A stretch of 64,000 nt of DNA from Streptomyces bottropensis ATCC 25435 (GTDB lineage: Bacteria; Actinomycetota; Actinomycetes; Streptomycetales; Streptomycetaceae). Positions 49,628 to 59,303 of the stretch are shown here, one piece after another (position 1 is the first letter of the stretch; each line of letters opens with the position of its first letter). Made by a program: the position numbers and the translations under genes. Where the stretch lies: the NCBI RefSeq assembly GCF_000383595.1, contig NZ_KB911581.1, positions 6,159,519 to 6,223,518 on the forward strand. Reading direction: 5' to 3'. Below the pieces are notes generated by a model. That model ran no database searches. It saw only the letters and a program-made list of their open reading frames with translations, and was not told the origin of the DNA.

Positions 49628-50599
49628 TCAGCCCGTGCCGAGGGCCGTGCGCAGGGTGGCGATCGCCTGGGCGATGGCGGCCTCGGCGGCGTGGGTGCCG
49701 CGCAGGGCGTTGAGCATGACGAAGTCGTGGATGATGCCCTGGTAGCGGACGGCGGTGACGGGGACACCGGCCTCGCGCAGCTTGTTGGCGTACGCCTCGC
49801 CCTCGTCGCGCAGCACGTCGGCCTCGCCGGTGATGACCAGCGCCGGCGGCAGACCGGTCAGCTGCTCCTTTGTGGCGCGCAACGGGGACGCCGTGATCTC
49901 CGCCCGCTGCCGCTCGTCGGTCGTGTACTGGTCCCAAAACCACTGCATCGCGTCGCGGCGCAGGAAGTAGCCCTCGGCGAACTGGTGGTAGGAGCCGGTG
50001 TCGAAGGAGGCGTCGGTCACCGGGTAGAAGAGGACCTGCTGGACGAGGGGGACATCGCCCCGCTCTTTGGCCATCAGGGTCAGGGCGGCGGTCATGTTGC
50101 CGCCCACGGAGTCACCGGCCACGGCGATGCGCCCGGCGTCCAGCCGGTGGCCGGCGCCCTCGGTGACGATCCAGCGGGCCACCGCGTAGTTCTGCTCGAC
50201 GGCCACCGGGTAGCGGGCCTCGGGCGAGAGGTCGTACTCGGGGAACACGACCGCGGCGTTCGCGCCGACGGCCAGCTCGCGCACCAGCCGGTCGTGCGTG
50301 TGGGCGTTGCCGAACACCCAGCCGGCGCCGTGGATGTAGAGGATCACCGCAAGGGTGCCGGTGGCACCGGCCGGCCGGATAAGGCGTGCGCGCACCCGCC
50401 CGGTGGGGCCGCCGGACACAGTGACCCACTCCTCGTCGACAGCCGGCTTGTCGATCTCTCCGGACTGCACCTCGTCGACCGTCTTACGGCCCTCCACCGG
50501 GCCGAGGTCGAACAGGTACGGCGGGTTCGCGGTCGCCTCCGCGAAATCGGCGGCGGCGGGCTCCAGGACCGGGCGGGGGCCGGGGGCGGTGTCGGACAT
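49628..50599 (-). CDS. Alpha/beta-hydrolase, hormone-sensitive-lipase (GDXG) family
   Basis: A 323-residue esterase. YIHGAGWVFGN holds the HGGG-like oxyanion motif, GDSVGG the nucleophile Ser, and the acid Asp and His lie in TGEADVLRDEG and GIIHDFVML. Such enzymes hydrolyse short-chain esters in the cytosol. GAGGAG precedes ATG 50599. It is divergent from a MarR-type gene across a 188-base gap containing two direct copies of a 13-bp operator-like sequence, so it is probably repressed by that regulator and induced by an organic hydroperoxide or ester. Confidence 0.93.
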   Translation of the reverse strand: MSDTAPGPRPVLEPAAADFAEATANPPYLFDLGPVEGRKTVDEVQSGEIDKPAVDEEWVTVSGGPTGRVRARLIRPAGATGTLAVILYIHGAGWVFGNAHTHDRLVRELAVGANAAVVFPEYDLSPEARYPVAVEQNYAVARWIVTEGAGHRLDAGRIAVAGDSVGGNMTAALTLMAKERGDVPLVQQVLFYPVTDASFDTGSYHQFAEGYFLRRDAMQWFWDQYTTDERQRAEITASPLRATKEQLTGLPPALVITGEADVLRDEGEAYANKLREAGVPVTAVRYQGIIHDFVMLNALRGTHAAEAAIAQAIATLRTALGTG

Positions 50600-50683
50600 G
50601 GCGGTCTCCTCGCGTGGGGTGCCACGGGCAGGCTCGGCCGGCGCGGTTCGCCGGGTGCCGGCGGCACACCACAAACGTATCGC

Positions 50684-50711
50684 ACGACTAGGTCGTACAC
50701 AACTAAGTCGT
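50684..50711. promoter_or_regulatory. Twin operator sequences between the hydrolase and MarR-type gene
   Basis: acgactaggtcgt (50684-50696) and acaactaagtcgt (50699-50711) are two near-copies spaced 15 bases apart; the first is a perfect 6-bp-arm palindrome, and together they form a larger gcacgac/gtcgtgc inverted repeat. They are the natural binding sites for the adjacent MarR-family protein. Confidence 0.78.
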
Positions 50712-50787
50712 GCACGATACAGTCGGGGAGACTTGAAGGTAGGGTGGGTGATCGTCATACAGAGCGCAGGGGCGGAGGAGCGACACC

Positions 50788-51345
<558 letters not shown>

Positions 51346-51384
51346 CCGGCGAGGTCGACGTCCGTCGCTGACTATCCTGCGACC

Positions 51385-52464
51385 GTGACCGACACCGAAC
51401 CGATACGGCCCCCCGACGAGCGGCCTCACGACGAGCGGCTTCACGACGAGCGGCTGCCGGGCATGCGCCTTCCCGACATGCCGCTGCACGATCCGTTCGT
51501 GGTCGCCGACGAGGCCACCCGCACCTACCACCTGTACACGTCCAACGACCCGGCCGCCTCGGGCGTGGACGGCACCGGCACTATGGTCTACCGCAGCACC
51601 GACCTGCGGGACTGGACACGTCCCGTCGTGGTCTTCCGGACCGACGAGCAGCCGGGGATCTGGGCGACGGAGGGTGGGTGGGCGCCGGAGGTCCACGCAT
51701 GGGACGGCAGGTACTACCTGTTCACCACGCTGCACGACGAGGGCAGGCCGCTCCCGGTGCCGGCCGCCGGCCGGTGGGGCACGCCCTTCCAGCTGCCCCA
51801 CCACATGCGCGGCACGGTCACGGCCGTGTCCGACTCGCTGCTGGGCCCGTTCACCGTCGTCGACCCCGGCCGGCCCACCCCGCCCGCGAACCTGATGACC
51901 CTGGACGGCACCCTGTACGTCGACCCGTCCGGTCAGCCCTGGATGGTGTACGCGCACGAGTGGCTGCAGACCGTCGACGGCACCATGGAGGCGATCCGGC
52001 TGGCCCCGGACCTGACCCGCACGATCGGCGACCCGGTCCTGCTGTTCAAGGCCTCCGACGCGTCCTGGCTCACCGAGCAGATCCCCGCCGGGGTCCCCCA
52101 CCAGCTCGCGCCCTACATCACCGACGGCCCCCAGCCGTACCGGACGCCCGACGGCTCCCTGTTGATGCTGTGGTCCACGTACGAGAAGAACCTGGCCGGC
52201 GACGACGGCACCGTCAGCGGCGGCTATGTGCAGACCTACGCGGTCTCGCGCTCCGGCGGCCTCGCGGGCCCGTGGGACCAACGGCGGCCCCTGGTGCGGG
52301 AGGACAGCGGCCACGGCATGCTGTTCCGCACCTTCGACGGCGGGCTGATGATGATCCTCCACCGCCCCTTCGAGAACGCCCGCGGCAAGCTCTACGAGAT
52401 GCGCCTCGACGGTCACGAACTGACCGTGCTGCGGCGCCGCGACGACCTCGACGGCGGCGGGTGA
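51385..52464 (+). CDS. Glycoside hydrolase family 43-like protein (cytosolic)
   Basis: A 359-residue protein with the five-bladed propeller pattern of GH43: LHDPFVVADEATRTYHLYTS (catalytic-base Asp in DPFV), YRSTDLRDWTRP, WAPEVHAWDGRYYLFTT, LDGTLYVDPSGQPWMVYAHEW and GHGMLFRTFDG. The family hydrolyses arabino- or xylo-oligosaccharides. There is no signal peptide, and the N-terminus holds DERPHDERLHDER repeats, so it acts inside the cell unless exported in an unusual way. It starts at GTG 51385, 40 bases after the MarR-type gene, on the same strand. Confidence 0.87.
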   Translation: MTDTEPIRPPDERPHDERLHDERLPGMRLPDMPLHDPFVVADEATRTYHLYTSNDPAASGVDGTGTMVYRSTDLRDWTRPVVVFRTDEQPGIWATEGGWAPEVHAWDGRYYLFTTLHDEGRPLPVPAAGRWGTPFQLPHHMRGTVTAVSDSLLGPFTVVDPGRPTPPANLMTLDGTLYVDPSGQPWMVYAHEWLQTVDGTMEAIRLAPDLTRTIGDPVLLFKASDASWLTEQIPAGVPHQLAPYITDGPQPYRTPDGSLLMLWSTYEKNLAGDDGTVSGGYVQTYAVSRSGGLAGPWDQRRPLVREDSGHGMLFRTFDGGLMMILHRPFENARGKLYEMRLDGHELTVLRRRDDLDGGG

Positions 52465-52500
52465 GCCCCCGACCGAGGCCGTGGAGCCGCGGTCGGGGGC
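52465..52500. terminator. Hairpin between convergent GH43-like and peptidoglycan-binding genes
   Basis: An 11-bp perfect stem (52465-52475 with 52490-52500) begins at the stop codon of the GH43-like gene and lies 14 bases before the end of the minus-strand peptidoglycan-binding gene. It probably terminates both transcripts. Confidence 0.72.
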
Positions 52501-52513
52501 CGTGGGACATGGA

Positions 52514-53059
52514 TCAGGTGCAGGTCAGGTAGTTGTAGCCGGCGAGCCGGCTGTTGCCGTCGCCGTCGGGGAAGGTGTAGTTGCCGTCCGCGTTGCGGCT
52601 GAGGTTGAAGTCGCGCACGATCCCGTCGTAGCGGAGGTTCGCGGTCTGGCCGTCGGCGGTGCTGCCGGACACGAAGTACAGCCACTTGTCCATGTGCCCG
52701 AAGGTCTCCTGGCCGACCGAACCGTCGACGCCGAGGGCGAAGTACCTCTGGAGGTCCTCGGTCGCGGCCTTGGTCCCCGAGCCGAACTTGCCGTCGATGT
52801 CCGAGGCTGAGTCCAGGAAGCCGTCCGCCCAGAGGATCTTCTGCCAGAGGCAGGTGGCGTTGGAGTTGGTGTGGGTGCCGGTCGACAGGACGCCCTCGTT
52901 GCCCCAGTCGTCGACGTAGGAGTCGCCACCGTAGACGTAGGCGAGCCCGCTGTACGTCCCGCTCGCGACGGCCGGCGTGGTGGCCAGCGCGAGGGTGGCC
53001 GCGGCCACGGCACCGACCGTGCAGGCGGCCAGCTTGAATCGTGTCGTGCGCAGGCTCAT
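52514..53059 (-). CDS. Secreted peptidoglycan-binding-domain protein
   Basis: A 181-residue secreted protein. A Sec signal peptide with a long AAATLALATTPAVASG region is cleaved near residue 33. The central part, CLWQKILWADGFLDSASDIDG then KFGSGTKAATEDLQRYFALG with GSVGQETFGHMDKW, is a PG_binding_1-type three-helix domain. The C-terminal 50 residues form a beta-rich segment ending in YNYLTCT. It probably binds cell-wall glycan outside the cell; no catalytic site is visible. Start ATG 53059 has a GAGGA site. Confidence 0.88.
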   Translation of the reverse strand: MSLRTTRFKLAACTVGAVAAATLALATTPAVASGTYSGLAYVYGGDSYVDDWGNEGVLSTGTHTNSNATCLWQKILWADGFLDSASDIDGKFGSGTKAATEDLQRYFALGVDGSVGQETFGHMDKWLYFVSGSTADGQTANLRYDGIVRDFNLSRNADGNYTFPDGDGNSRLAGYNYLTCT

Positions 53060-53328
53060 GGGAGTCCTCTCTTCGAGCCATCGGGCCGGTGCCCGGTGAG
53101 CACCGCAGACACTGGCAACGAGGACCCGTCCCGGCAAGGAAGACCGCAGGTCATGGGAGAGTGAGACGCCAACCCCTCAACTGCCTGCGGATTTGCCGGG
53201 GTTGTGGGACGCCCGTGGGACATCGATGCGGTGCGCACGGAACGCGCACACGGTGAACACGAGATGCGCACGGGGTGGAATTGGTCTAGGGTCCCCGTCT
53301 CCGAACGACCGATTGCTAGGGGTTACTT

Positions 53329-54420
53329 GTGCGAGCCGGCGCCGATCCCGAGAGATTCGCGGCCTTCCTGCGGTCGTTGAAGGAGCGGTCGGGCCTCAGT
53401 TACGAGGCGCTCGCCCCGCGGACGGGCAGCAGCAGGTCCACTCTCCATCGCTACTGCTCCGGTTCGTACGTCCCGCCGGACTACGGCCCCGTACACCGGT
53501 TCGCCTCGGCCTGCGGAGCCTCCCCGAGCGAGCTGCGAGAGCTGCACCGGCTGTGGGCCGTGGCCGACATGAGCCGGGCGGGCGACGAGAGGACCGGGAG
53601 CGCCGAGGTGGACGCGAGCGCTTCGAAGACCGAGGAACGGGCCGGGCCGGGGCCCGACGAGGCGGCGCCCCCGTCGGTGGCCGCGGCGGAGGCCGCGCCG
53701 TCAGCATCCGTGGCGCGCCGCCACCGGCTCCGGCGTGCGCTCCCGATCCTCGGCGTGTGCTTCCTGCTGCTGACGGCCGGCGGGACCTGGCTGACCCTGG
53801 CGTCCCGTCAGGAGGCCGCCGCCGAGGTCCCGGGCGACGGACGGCTGCTGTTCTCCCCCGCGTGCGCGGAACCGGTCGGCATGGGGCAGCACGATGCCTG
53901 CGTCAAGGAGGTGCAGCGGCTGCTCGCCGAGGCCGGCGCGGACATCGACGTGGACAGCTCCTTCGGTCCGCAGACCCTCCGCCGGGTCACCGCGTTCCAG
54001 GTGCTCCACGGTCTCGACGCGGACGGGATGGTCGGCGCGCAGACCAAGAAAGCGCTCTACGACCCGAAGGAACGCATCCGGAGCTGGTCACCGCGGAAGG
54101 TGAGGCAACACATCCGCCAGGTGTTCACCGAGGAGCCCGGCCACGCCGTCGCGATCGCCGACTGCCAGTCCTTCCTCGACCCGCTCCACATCCTGCCGAA
54201 CACCAACGGCAGCCGGAACTGGGGCGTCTTCCAGATCTCCGACACCCGGCTGCGCGAACTCGGCGGGACCCCGCGCGAGGCCCTGCAACCGGAGTGGAAC
54301 ATCCAGGCCGCCCATCGCCTGTACAAGCGCGCGGGGAACTTCGACGACTGGCCTCACTGCGAGCGCGCGTATGTCAACTCCCGCACCCCCGAACCGAGTT
54401 CCTCGCCAACCCGGTCGTGA
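53329..54420 (+). CDS. HTH/transmembrane/peptidoglycan-binding/lysozyme-like membrane protein
   Basis: A 363-residue protein from GTG 53329. Residues about 8-65 form an XRE-like HTH (FAAFLRSLKERSGLSYEALA, STLHRYCSGSYVPP), followed by an Ala/Glu-rich linker, one membrane helix (ALPILGVCFLLLTAGGTWLT, around residues 139-158), a PG_binding_1 domain (VKEVQRLLAEAGADIDVDSSF, GPQTLRRVTAFQ) and a lysozyme-like transglycosylase end with NTNGSRNWGVFQIS and HRLYKRAGNFDDW. The cytosolic HTH facing a wall-binding domain outside suggests a membrane sensor that links wall state to gene control, or a wall enzyme with a degenerate HTH. It is the last gene before tRNA-Pro. Confidence 0.85.
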   Translation: MRAGADPERFAAFLRSLKERSGLSYEALAPRTGSSRSTLHRYCSGSYVPPDYGPVHRFASACGASPSELRELHRLWAVADMSRAGDERTGSAEVDASASKTEERAGPGPDEAAPPSVAAAEAAPSASVARRHRLRRALPILGVCFLLLTAGGTWLTLASRQEAAAEVPGDGRLLFSPACAEPVGMGQHDACVKEVQRLLAEAGADIDVDSSFGPQTLRRVTAFQVLHGLDADGMVGAQTKKALYDPKERIRSWSPRKVRQHIRQVFTEEPGHAVAIADCQSFLDPLHILPNTNGSRNWGVFQISDTRLRELGGTPREALQPEWNIQAAHRLYKRAGNFDDWPHCERAYVNSRTPEPSSSPTRS

Positions 54421-54510
54421 CTGCGGGCCGGACTCGCGCGGCCCCGCCCGCCTCGGGGCGCCGGTGTGATCCCCCACCGTGATCCCCCGCCGACACCCCA
54501 GAATGATCAA

Positions 54511-54543
54511 AGGCCGGTTTCGGATGCCTCCGAAACCGGCCCT
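54511..54543 (-). terminator. Terminator of tRNA-Pro
   Basis: A 13-bp perfect stem (54512-54524 with 54529-54541) with a 4-base loop lies about 20 bases past the 3' end of the minus-strand tRNA. In that orientation it is followed by TTTGATC, matching an intrinsic terminator with a short T run. Confidence 0.85.
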
Positions 54544-54562
54544 GAACTGCGACTGTCTCCAG

Positions 54563-54636
<74 letters not shown>

Positions 54637-54791
54637 CCGTGCCGTCCACGATGCCGCCTGTGAACACGCAGGTAAACCCTACCCTACGTACCCCTGACGT
54701 CCAGCTCGGACAAGCCCCGCGACGCCCCGAGCAGCGGGCAGCGTCCGCACGTGGGCCCGAACCTGGCGGCGCCGGACTGGCGTTTGGCGGA

Positions 54792-55085
54792 TCAGGGGTC
54801 GTAGGCGACCTTGAGGGAGTCGGACTGCTCGATGGAGCCGTCCCTCTCGATCACGGCCAGGCTCGCCGGGGCCGGCCCCACCGACTCGGTACGCATCGAA
54901 CCCCCGAGGACGCCCGCCATCAGCTCCTCGAAGAGGCGGACACCCGTCTCCCGTACGGGGGGCGTCGTACCAACGGTCGAAGACCCGTCGCAGCCAGTCG
55001 GCGTACGGCGCGCCGTCCGGCCGGGCCGACTCCCCGTGGCATGTCGCGGAGCTCGGTGCGCGGCAGGAGCACCCGGACGTCGTCA
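54792..55085 (-). pseudogene. Truncated relic of fxsB (radical SAM maturase)
   Basis: Reading the minus strand, three frames carry pieces collinear with the intact fxsB at 60922-62202: VRVLLPRTELRDM (compare VDFLLPHGTW), then APYADWLRRVFDRWYDAP (compare PYADWLIAAFDRWFDAP), then RLFEELMAGVLGGS and VIERDGSIEQSDSLKV (compare MFEEVMSGLLGG and VVEADGTMEQSDSLKV), ending in YDP and a stop at 54792. One shift falls in a six-C run. The iron-sulfur CxxxCxxC region and the C-terminal SPASM cysteines are absent, so it is dead. It lies just beyond the FXS operon terminator, next to tRNA-Pro. Confidence 0.85.
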
Positions 55086-55221
55086 GCCGCGCGCCGCCCG
55101 CCGAGGCCACAGATGCGCCAGGAGTCGCGCGCAGCGCGAAGGGCGGGCGAGAGCCCCGGCGCCCGTTAGGCGGGGGCGAGGCGGTCCGACGCACCGCCTC
55201 GACATTGAGTTGCCCAACCGT

Positions 55222-55257
55222 CGGAGTCCCGCAGACCCTCTGGTCTGCGGGACTCCG
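55222..55257 (-). terminator. Terminator of the FXS operon
   Basis: A perfect 16-bp stem (55222-55237 with 55242-55257) closes a CTCT loop 27 bases after the fxsT stop codon. It separates the operon from the fxsB relic. Confidence 0.88.
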
Positions 55258-55283
55258 GTGGCACTGCGTTCGCAAGAGTCGTG

Positions 55284-58200
55284 TCAGGTGACGGGCGGCT
55301 CGATGTCCGCGTCGATGGGCTGCCAGCGAGTGACTGCCCGGGTCATGGGATGGTCACCGCCGAGTTCGCCGCTCTTGCGAGCGCTCCGTTCGGCTTCCTG
55401 GTGCAGCCGTTCGGCCTCGTCGGGATCGTCCCGACGCAGTTCGGTCGCGAGGTTCGAGGTCGCGGCGATGGTGAGGTAGTGATCGGGACCGAGCACCTCT
55501 GTGAACCCCTCGTACGCCTCTCGTCCCAACGCGACGGCCTGTGCGTGGTCACCGTTCTCGGACAGGTCCGTTGCGTGATTCAGCATGCACGTGAGGGTGT
55601 AGGGGTGGCGCGGCACGAGGAGTCGGCGAAAACGCTCGAGGGTGCTCCTCGACAGTTCGAGCGCGGCTTCCGGCTCACCGGTCAGCCGACGCAGCACAGC
55701 CAGGTTGGTGCCGCTCGCGAGGGTGAAGACATGGTCCGGGCCGAACCGGCGCTTGTAACGCTCCAGGGTCTCCTCGGCGAGTTCCCGGCCCCGGACGGCC
55801 TCACCCCGGTCGTAGAGGTCCGCGCACAGGTTCGTCGCGATGGCGAGGGTGTCGGGGTGATTGGGCTCCAGCTCCTTCAACGCCTGTTCGTAGGTCTCAC
55901 TCGTTAGCTTGTACGCCGCTTCGTAGTCGCCGCGCCGACGGTACAGAACCGCTACCCCGAGAGAAGCGCGGAACGTGACGATGTGGTCGGCCCCCAGGGC
56001 CCGTCGACTGCGCTTGAGTGTGTCCTCGGCGAGCTTCAGCGCTTCCCGGAAGAACCCGGCGGCCCGCAGGTCGCGGGCGAAGTTGTTGGCGGAGTTGAGT
56101 GTGGCCCGCTCATCCGGCCCGGAGATCTCCCGGCGCTGTTTGAGGATCTCCCTGTTGGTGTCGCGCGCGGCCTTCCGGTCACCGGACAGAAACTCGGACA
56201 CGGCGAGGTTGTTGGCGGCGGAGAGCGTGCGTGAATGGTTCTCACCGAAGACCCGCCGAGTACGTCGCAGGGTCTCCCGGTCGCTCTCCATGGCCTCGGC
56301 GTACCGGCCGACACTACGCAGGTCGGAGCCGAGACTCATGGCCGCGCCCAGGGTGTAGGGGTGGTCCTCGCCCAGGATCCGGCTGCCCCGCTCGTAGACG
56401 TCACGCGTCACTTCGTACGCCTCGGGGAGGCGACCCTGGTCACGCAGTGCGTTGCCGAGTTCGGTGCGCAGCCTCAGGACGAGCGCGTCGTCCTCACCGA
56501 AGTGGGGCTGCCAGCTCTGGAGCACCCGTTCGGCCGTCCTGTTGGCGGTGTCGGCGTCGCCGCTGCGCCACAGGTACCGGACCGTGTCGCAGATCCAGTT
56601 CCGCACCGGGAGGTGGTCGCTCTCCTCCGCCCGGGTGGGCCACAGGTGCGGAAGGAGTGCGGCATAGCGCCGCCAGCTGTCGGACTCGTCGGGGACCTTG
56701 GGATTGGCCTGACCGAGAACGGCATGCGCCCGTTGCCGCATGCCGGTCTGTTCCTCGGGCGTGAGCTGGTCCCGGAGCACACGCTGGATCAGACGGTGCA
56801 ATGTCAGCGTGTCCGTCCGCTGATCGACCTGGGCCAGTCCGTTGCGGACGATCTCTCCGTAGAGCCGGCTCATCAGCAGTGGGTCGGACAGACTCGGGTC
56901 GTGCTGTTCGAGCAGTTCGAGGGAGGGCCGACTGCTGAGCATGTCTCGCGGGATCGGGTCGGGCCCGAAGAACGCGCACAGTTGGAGCAGTGCGGCGGCG
57001 GCCGGCGTACGGGATTTCAGCCGATCGAGTGACCAGCTTGCCGCTGCCGACGTCGGGTAGTCGGGGGCGGACTGGTTGCGCAGGATGTCGGTCATCTGAG
57101 TACGGAGCATCTCCACATAGGTGTCCACGGGCATCGCCGACTCCTGCAACGAAGCGGCGGCGAGGCTCACGGCCAGTGGGAAATCCCCGAGTTCCTCAGC
57201 GACCCGGGCCGCGTCCGCGGGCTCCAGGTCCGGGTTGTAGCGGCGCAACAGCGCAACGCTCTCCTCACGAGTGAAGAGATCGACCTCGATGCGTTCGGCA
57301 CGCTCGGCCCAGGCAGGGTTTCGCGAGGTGATGAGGATGTGATGACCGGGCCCACTGTCCGGAATCAGACCGCCGAGATCGGCCGGCTTCTCGGCGTTGT
57401 CGTACACGAGTAGCCAGCGCGCGTGGGGGGTGCCGCGACGCAGCTTGTCCAGAACCTCGTTGCATATGGCCGTCAAGTCCTTGCCACCGAGGGGCACACC
57501 GAGATGCCCGGCCAGCCTGTTCAGGTCCTGGCGGATCTGCGTCGGCTCGGCCGCGTTGATCCACCAGACGAGATCGTAGTCCGATTCGAAGCGGTAGGCG
57601 TACTCGAGCGCGACCTGTGTCTTGCCCACGCCGCCGAGGCCGTACAGCGCCTGGGGCAGCACGGCGGTGGTGCCGGAGAGCAAGCTGTCGCGCAGTCGTT
57701 CGATCAGTGTTCGACGGCCGGTGAAGACGGCGTTGCGCTGCGGTCGCCCCCCGATGGCCTGCGGTGGAGTACCGGGGAGTCGAGCGGCTGCGGCCAGGCC
57801 GGTGGCCGCCGGACGCGACCCCGGCTCGACCGTGCCGACACGGTCGACGGTGGTCAGCAGGCGGGCCACGGCCTCCTCGGCGGAGACACCCGCAAGGCTG
57901 ACCGCCGAAAGGGGGGCGAACTCGGCCGGGGGTGGTGAGTCATCGACACGGAGGGGCACGACCATGCCTATCTGGCCGGACGGATCCCTGCGGCTGGTGC
58001 GCTGCCGGATCTCCCGGGCCTGGGGCAGGGCTGTGTACTGCGGGGAGAGCAGCAGCACCATGCGCCCCTCACCCGCGAGGGTGCGTTCCAGCCACGTCGG
58101 CGTCTCTTGCGGGGCGGCCGCGAGGTCCTCGACCTCGATCGGGGCGAGCGTCGCCTCGTACCCGGCCGCCCGCAGCACGGTGACGGTCCAGTCCGCCCAG

Positions 58201-59303
58201 AGCCGGTCGGGGGCGGCGTAGCTGACGTAGAAGTCCTTGCGGATGATCGGGGAGGACCGTTCGTACTCCGCGCGCAGCGTCTGCCGGTAGCGCTCGGGCA
58301 TATTGCTCAGCTGGGTCACCCTGTTGTCCGTGAGCCGGGCGGTCAGCCGTTCGAACGCAGCGAGCAGGGTGCCGTCCTGCCGTCGCTCGCCGACGGTCGC
58401 GGGTATCTCCTCGTACGCGTAACTGGGCTTGTACGGGATCTCGACACTGCTCCAGTACTGGTCCTGCTCCTCGGTCGGTACCCAGTCCAGGAAGGGGGCG
58501 AACAGGTTTCGGGCCTGGTAGCGGCCGGCCTCAAGACGGTCGCGGCCCGCGTCCTCGACGCGCATGGGGACGGGAACGATGCGGATGTCGCGTCGCTGGG
58601 TGTCGGCGATCCGACGGATCGATCGGGCGACGTGGGCTGCGCCGTTGACGCCTTGCCGGCTGAGCGTGAAGCAGTCCACGACGATGTCCGGCATGACGAC
58701 CGTGCAGATGCTCGCGGTGTCACTGAGACCGGTCCGGCTGTCGATCAGTACGTAGTCGTATCGCGCGGCCATGTCGTCGCGGAGCGCGGTGAGGAAGTCG
58801 GCTCCGCCCATGCGGTAGAAGGTGCCCCAGTCGAAGGTGCTGACGGTGACCGCGTACGTGTCGGGGTCCTGTACGCCGGCCGGCAGCAGGTCCAGTTTGC
58901 CGCCCGGCGGCAGCCGTAGTTCCGTGCCGACGGCATACCGGTCGACCCGAGCCAGCTCCCGGGGATCGGGCTCGTCCCGGAGGCCGCCTCCGCCGGGCCG
59001 GGACGGGCCGGACACTCCTGCGGCGTCCACGCCGGATCCCACGCGCGGCACCACCGCGTGCCGGGCGAAGTTCTTGACCATCTCGATGACGCCGGCACTC
59101 TCGGTGAGTTCGGGGTCGGCCAGCAGCGGCTGGAGGTAGGTGTGCAGTCCGGGAGCCTCCAGGTCCCAGTCGACCACCAGGACCCGCAGACCGTTGCTGG
59201 CGAGGATCCAGGCGGTGTTGACCAGCGCCATGGTGCGACCTGTACCACCCTTGAAGGAGTAGAAGGTGATGATGGTGCCCCGGCCGCGGTCGTCATGGGT
59301 CAT
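55284..59303 (-). CDS. fxsT: FxSxx-COOH system tetratricopeptide repeat protein FxsT
   Basis: A 1339-residue multi-domain protein. A MinD/ParA-like N-terminus has the deviant Walker A motif FKGGTGRTMALV (residues 17-28) and DWDLEAPGLH. A TIR-like domain starts near residue 360 (FYVSYAAPDRLWADW), followed by an NB-ARC-type NTPase with ALYGLGGVGKTQVALEY near residue 550 and WLLVYDN as Walker B. About ten tetratricopeptide repeats (typed LRTELGNALRDQGRLPEAYEV, here cited as LGNALRDQGRLPEAYE) fill the C-terminus. The start is ATG 59303 after AGGAAG; it overlaps the fxsC stop by 11 bases. The protein is part of a peptide-maturation system, and STAND-type signalling is an inference. Confidence 0.93.
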   Translation of the reverse strand: MTHDDRGRGTIITFYSFKGGTGRTMALVNTAWILASNGLRVLVVDWDLEAPGLHTYLQPLLADPELTESAGVIEMVKNFARHAVVPRVGSGVDAAGVSGPSRPGGGGLRDEPDPRELARVDRYAVGTELRLPPGGKLDLLPAGVQDPDTYAVTVSTFDWGTFYRMGGADFLTALRDDMAARYDYVLIDSRTGLSDTASICTVVMPDIVVDCFTLSRQGVNGAAHVARSIRRIADTQRRDIRIVPVPMRVEDAGRDRLEAGRYQARNLFAPFLDWVPTEEQDQYWSSVEIPYKPSYAYEEIPATVGERRQDGTLLAAFERLTARLTDNRVTQLSNMPERYRQTLRAEYERSSPIIRKDFYVSYAAPDRLWADWTVTVLRAAGYEATLAPIEVEDLAAAPQETPTWLERTLAGEGRMVLLLSPQYTALPQAREIRQRTSRRDPSGQIGMVVPLRVDDSPPPAEFAPLSAVSLAGVSAEEAVARLLTTVDRVGTVEPGSRPAATGLAAAARLPGTPPQAIGGRPQRNAVFTGRRTLIERLRDSLLSGTTAVLPQALYGLGGVGKTQVALEYAYRFESDYDLVWWINAAEPTQIRQDLNRLAGHLGVPLGGKDLTAICNEVLDKLRRGTPHARWLLVYDNAEKPADLGGLIPDSGPGHHILITSRNPAWAERAERIEVDLFTREESVALLRRYNPDLEPADAARVAEELGDFPLAVSLAAASLQESAMPVDTYVEMLRTQMTDILRNQSAPDYPTSAAASWSLDRLKSRTPAAAALLQLCAFFGPDPIPRDMLSSRPSLELLEQHDPSLSDPLLMSRLYGEIVRNGLAQVDQRTDTLTLHRLIQRVLRDQLTPEEQTGMRQRAHAVLGQANPKVPDESDSWRRYAALLPHLWPTRAEESDHLPVRNWICDTVRYLWRSGDADTANRTAERVLQSWQPHFGEDDALVLRLRTELGNALRDQGRLPEAYEVTRDVYERGSRILGEDHPYTLGAAMSLGSDLRSVGRYAEAMESDRETLRRTRRVFGENHSRTLSAANNLAVSEFLSGDRKAARDTNREILKQRREISGPDERATLNSANNFARDLRAAGFFREALKLAEDTLKRSRRALGADHIVTFRASLGVAVLYRRRGDYEAAYKLTSETYEQALKELEPNHPDTLAIATNLCADLYDRGEAVRGRELAEETLERYKRRFGPDHVFTLASGTNLAVLRRLTGEPEAALELSRSTLERFRRLLVPRHPYTLTCMLNHATDLSENGDHAQAVALGREAYEGFTEVLGPDHYLTIAATSNLATELRRDDPDEAERLHQEAERSARKSGELGGDHPMTRAVTRWQPIDADIEPPVT

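Noticed and set aside
54787..55284. A genuine 198-residue protein on the minus strand (54679-55275)
   Set aside because: It is mostly shadow frame; only the PYADWL segment is meaningful and is part of a frameshifted fxsB relic.
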